7,747 nucleotides of DNA from Spirochaeta sp. Its GTDB lineage: Bacteria; Spirochaetota; Spirochaetia; DSM-27196; Alkalispirochaetaceae. Of this stretch, positions 5,573 to 7,747 are shown in pieces. Made by a program: the position numbers and the translations under genes. The notes under the pieces were generated by a model. That model worked only from the letters and a program-made list of their open reading frames with translations, searched no databases and was not told the origin of the DNA. The stretch covers positions 1 to 7,747 of the forward strand of contig SKHA01000118.1 in assembly GCA_007117185.1 (NCBI GenBank), written 5' to 3'. Positions within the stretch are counted from its first letter, which is position 1; every line of letters begins with the position of its first letter.

Positions 5573-7378
5573 ATGAGAGACGCTGCTGCCCGCCCCGGGG
5601 GTGACCACCCCAACACCGTTGTCCGTATTCTTCTGCGGGAAGCCCGGCGCCCCGCCGGGTTCTTCCTGGCCCTCGTTGTCGGCGGCATCCTCACCTTCAC
5701 CCGCCGTTTTGAGAGCGTCGCCGCGATCCTCCCCTTTCTGGTGCCCTACCTGGTGAGCCTCCTGACCCGGACAACAGCCCGGGTTGCCTCGCGCCGCCGG
5801 GACCTCCTGCTGGACCTGCCGGCGTACCGCCGCTCCCCGGCGTTCATCATGGACTGCCAGGGTCGGATCGTCGCCGCCGCCGGGGAGACGGAGGCGCTCT
5901 TTAGGACCCACGGAATCACCCACCTGAACCAGCTGCTGGAAGGGCACGACGGCCGGAGCGCCGGAGAGATCCTTCTTGGAACGGCGGATGACACGCCCAC
6001 CGGGTTTCGGGACTACCCCTTCTTTTCCGGGATAACAAAGCGATGGTATCGCGTTCAGCTTCGCGGCGACCGCCGCGCCTCGGACTGGCTGGTGTGGCTG
6101 GACGACGTCACCGAGCAGGTACGGCTGGAAGACCGCAAAGACTCCCTGCGTGAGTTCACCCACAAGCTCCAGCGGGAGCTGCTGGAAAACGAGTCCGTTC
6201 ACGACGACGACACCCGGCTGGCGCAGCTGCTGCTGGGCGAGGGGTACCAGGCGGTGATGCTGGCGCGGCTCCTGGAAGGACCCGGGGCAGATCGCGCCGC
6301 AGGCGGAGGTGGCGGCGGCGGTGCCGCCGAGGGGGTCGTCTACACCGCTGACGGCCGCCGCCACGGTCCGATCACCATTCCCGCCGGGGTGGACGCTCCG
6401 ATCATGCGCTCCCGCAAGGAGGGCCGGGCGATCTGGGACGACGTCCGGGGGTGGTCCTCCCGGAAGGAGTTCGAGAGCACCTACAGCGTTCTGCCGGAGG
6501 TGGCGGCGATCGTCGGCGGAGAAATCAGAAACTTCGCCAACTACCACTCCGGAGATGTCTCCATCATCGCGTTCAATCGGGCAGGACAGCTCACCGATAC
6601 GGACATCGCCGTCCTCGAATCGGCAGCGGACACCGCAGTCACCGCGTTCTCGTTACTGGACCTGGCCCGCCGGGCGGACCGGCGCTTTATCCAGTCGATC
6701 CACGGTGTCTGCGCCGCCGCGGAGTACAGCGACGAGCTCACCGGGGGACACATCTGGCGGGTGAACGACTACTCCCGTCATATCGGCGGGGTTATCGGAC
6801 TGGACCAGCGCACCACCGAGGAGCTGGGGCTGGTGGCGGCGCTCCACGACATCGGCAAGGTCGCCATACCCCACCTGATAAAGCTTGCCCGCCCCCTGGA
6901 CGACCGGGAGCGGGCAGAGATGCAGATGCACACCGTCTACGGCGCGCAGATCATCGACCGCATGCGCCGCGCCTCCGGGGAGAGCGAACGACGGCTGGAG
7001 ATGGCCTGCCGCATCGCCCTGCACCACCACCAGCACTGGAACGGCACCGGCTATCCTTCAGTCATGGAAGACAACGGGTCGATGATCTTCCCGGAGTCAC
7101 GGGACCCCGGTGCCTACGCCAGGCTGCGACCGCCCCGGGGAGAGGAGATACCCCGAGAGGCGCTGATCGTATCGCTGGCGGACAAGTACGACGCCCTGCG
7201 CTCCTGCCGGCAGTACAAACCGGCGTTCCCCCACCACCGGGTGGTGGAACTCCTGAGCAGGGACGACCGCAGCGGTCTCACCGGGGAGGAGGTGTTCGGT
7301 CGGGAGGTATTTCAGGCGTTCGCGGACACCCACCAGGAGTTTGCCCGGATCTACGACGCCGCCGCTGCTGTCGGTTGA
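5573..7378 (+). CDS. Membrane-anchored PAS/GAF-like/HD-GYP protein, predicted cyclic-di-GMP phosphodiesterase
   Basis: 601 residues. Two N-terminal hydrophobic helices (about 29-42 and 49-64) with almost no external loop, followed by Arg-rich sequence, anchor it with the sensor and output domains in the cytoplasm. Residues about 85-185 look like a PAS domain (AFIMDCQGRIV ... WLVWLDDVTEQ), then a short linker helix. Residues about 215-365 look like a divergent GAF domain containing a seven-Gly run (244-250). The HD-GYP domain follows from about 372: GGHIWRV (His393), LHDIGK (His425, Asp426, Lys429), His453 in MQMHTVYG, HHQHWNGTGYP (His485, His486) and ADKYDAL (Asp537). These are the ligands of a two-metal phosphodiesterase site, so activity is expected. 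The usual HHE is HHQ here. About 25 extra residues (498-522) separate GYP from EEIP. The start has AGGG 7 bases upstream. It follows the ATPase by 73 bases; its last 28 bases overlap the convergent gene. Confidence 0.87.
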   Translation: MRDAAARPGGDHPNTVVRILLREARRPAGFFLALVVGGILTFTRRFESVAAILPFLVPYLVSLLTRTTARVASRRRDLLLDLPAYRRSPAFIMDCQGRIVAAAGETEALFRTHGITHLNQLLEGHDGRSAGEILLGTADDTPTGFRDYPFFSGITKRWYRVQLRGDRRASDWLVWLDDVTEQVRLEDRKDSLREFTHKLQRELLENESVHDDDTRLAQLLLGEGYQAVMLARLLEGPGADRAAGGGGGGGAAEGVVYTADGRRHGPITIPAGVDAPIMRSRKEGRAIWDDVRGWSSRKEFESTYSVLPEVAAIVGGEIRNFANYHSGDVSIIAFNRAGQLTDTDIAVLESAADTAVTAFSLLDLARRADRRFIQSIHGVCAAAEYSDELTGGHIWRVNDYSRHIGGVIGLDQRTTEELGLVAALHDIGKVAIPHLIKLARPLDDRERAEMQMHTVYGAQIIDRMRRASGESERRLEMACRIALHHHQHWNGTGYPSVMEDNGSMIFPESRDPGAYARLRPPRGEEIPREALIVSLADKYDALRSCRQYKPAFPHHRVVELLSRDDRSGLTGEEVFGREVFQAFADTHQEFARIYDAAAAVG

Positions 7379-7747
7379 GGGGCCGCTCCGGTGGTGGCCA
7401 CCAGAAACACCCCCCCGGCGAGGATAGCGATGCCCAGCAGGCACCCCACGCTCACCGCAGTGGTGCCCAGCAGAAAGGGCACCACCAGCAACGGCACCGC
7501 CACGTACGAGACGGTGTACGCCGCGCCCATGATCGATGCCCGGCACTGCCGCAGGAACGACCACTGGATCATCCCGAACGCCCCGGCGGCGCCGATGAAG
7601 CTCAGAATAAAGAACACCCAGTTCTCGCCGGTCTGGGGCAGGAAGGTATTCTCAACCGCCCCCGCCTGCGCCACCCCCTTCACCACCGCCTCCAGCGCCG
7701 CCAGCCCCCCGGCGGCAACGCCGAAGACCAGCTCCTGGATTCCCAGC
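7351..7747 (-). CDS. Integral membrane protein, C-terminal part (possibly DMT/EamA-like transporter), 5' end outside window
   Basis: The minus-strand frame is open to the window edge, encoding at least 131 residues. I therefore treat it as the 3' part of a larger gene, not as a short gene starting at the GTG at 7684-7686. It shows about four hydrophobic segments: the region beginning LGIQELVFGVAAGG, then WVFFILSFIGAAGAFGMI, MGAAYTVSYVAVPLLVV and a final VGCLLGIAILAGGVFLVA, ending in a short Ala/Pro/Thr tail. The arrangement (a helix ending in SFLRQCRASIMG, a helix, a short break, and a last Gly-rich helix) resembles the end of DMT/EamA-type drug and metabolite transporters, but no diagnostic residue settles this and other small transporter families are possible. 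The TAG stop lies inside the coding region of the convergent HD-GYP gene, giving a 28-base tail-to-tail overlap. Confidence 0.6.
   Translation of the reverse strand, partial: LGIQELVFGVAAGGLAALEAVVKGVAQAGAVENTFLPQTGENWVFFILSFIGAAGAFGMIQWSFLRQCRASIMGAAYTVSYVAVPLLVVPFLLGTTAVSVGCLLGIAILAGGVFLVATTGAAPQPTAAAAS

Noticed and set aside
4741..5700. Minus-strand open frame of 319 codons opposite the ATPase gene
   Set aside because: Low-complexity antisense shadow; the plus strand has every ABC ATPase motif.
5477..6547. Minus-strand open frame of 356 codons opposite the HD-GYP gene
   Set aside because: Composition is Gly/Pro/Gln/Val-rich with no recognisable domain, and it crosses a gene and an intergenic region on the other strand.

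Overview
The window is GC-rich, gene-dense bacterial chromosome. It most resembles a free-living spirochaete of the Spirochaeta/Alkalispirochaeta type. That placement is an inference from the secretion signals, chiefly a substrate-binding protein whose cleavage region reads VFAGGRPE, a style common in that phylum, plus a lipoprotein with an LAGC lipobox. No rRNA, tRNA, CRISPR array, insertion sequence or phage gene was seen. I see no clear evidence of a wholly new system; this looks like an ordinary transport and signalling neighbourhood with several local oddities.

Layout. (1) 1-471, plus: 3' part of a small lipoprotein gene with one HYDIN-like/choice-of-anchor-D immunoglobulin-type domain. 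(2) 472-722: a 251-base gap with a good -10 box, then a GC-rich stretch full of competing hairpins that may be a small RNA. (3) 723-2927, minus: a 734-residue major facilitator superfamily (MFS) membrane protein with a C-terminal HEAT-repeat tail. (4) 2928-3035: a 108-base divergent control region with back-to-back promoter elements and phased short repeats. (5) 3036-5499, plus: a compact three-gene polar-amino-acid-type ABC uptake operon (binding protein, permease, ATPase) with 4-base start/stop overlaps. (6) 5573-7378, plus: a membrane-anchored PAS/GAF-like/HD-GYP protein, a predicted cyclic-di-GMP phosphodiesterase, 73 bases after the ATPase and possibly cotranscribed. (7) 7351-7747, minus: 3' end of an integral membrane protein gene, possibly DMT/EamA-like, overlapping the HD-GYP gene tail to tail by 28 bases.

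How the genes may work together. The three ABC genes form a complete importer: periplasmic receptor, one permease type (presumably a homodimer) and one ATPase. The receptor keeps the ligand-binding Arg of the family but has Ala where an Asp normally contacts the ligand amino group, so its ligand may not be a standard alpha-amino acid. The HD-GYP protein retains the metal ligands of an active phosphodiesterase and could tie second-messenger level to a cytoplasmic or membrane signal, but a link to the transporter rests only on adjacency. The MFS-HEAT gene and the ABC operon diverge from one short control region and may be reciprocally controlled.
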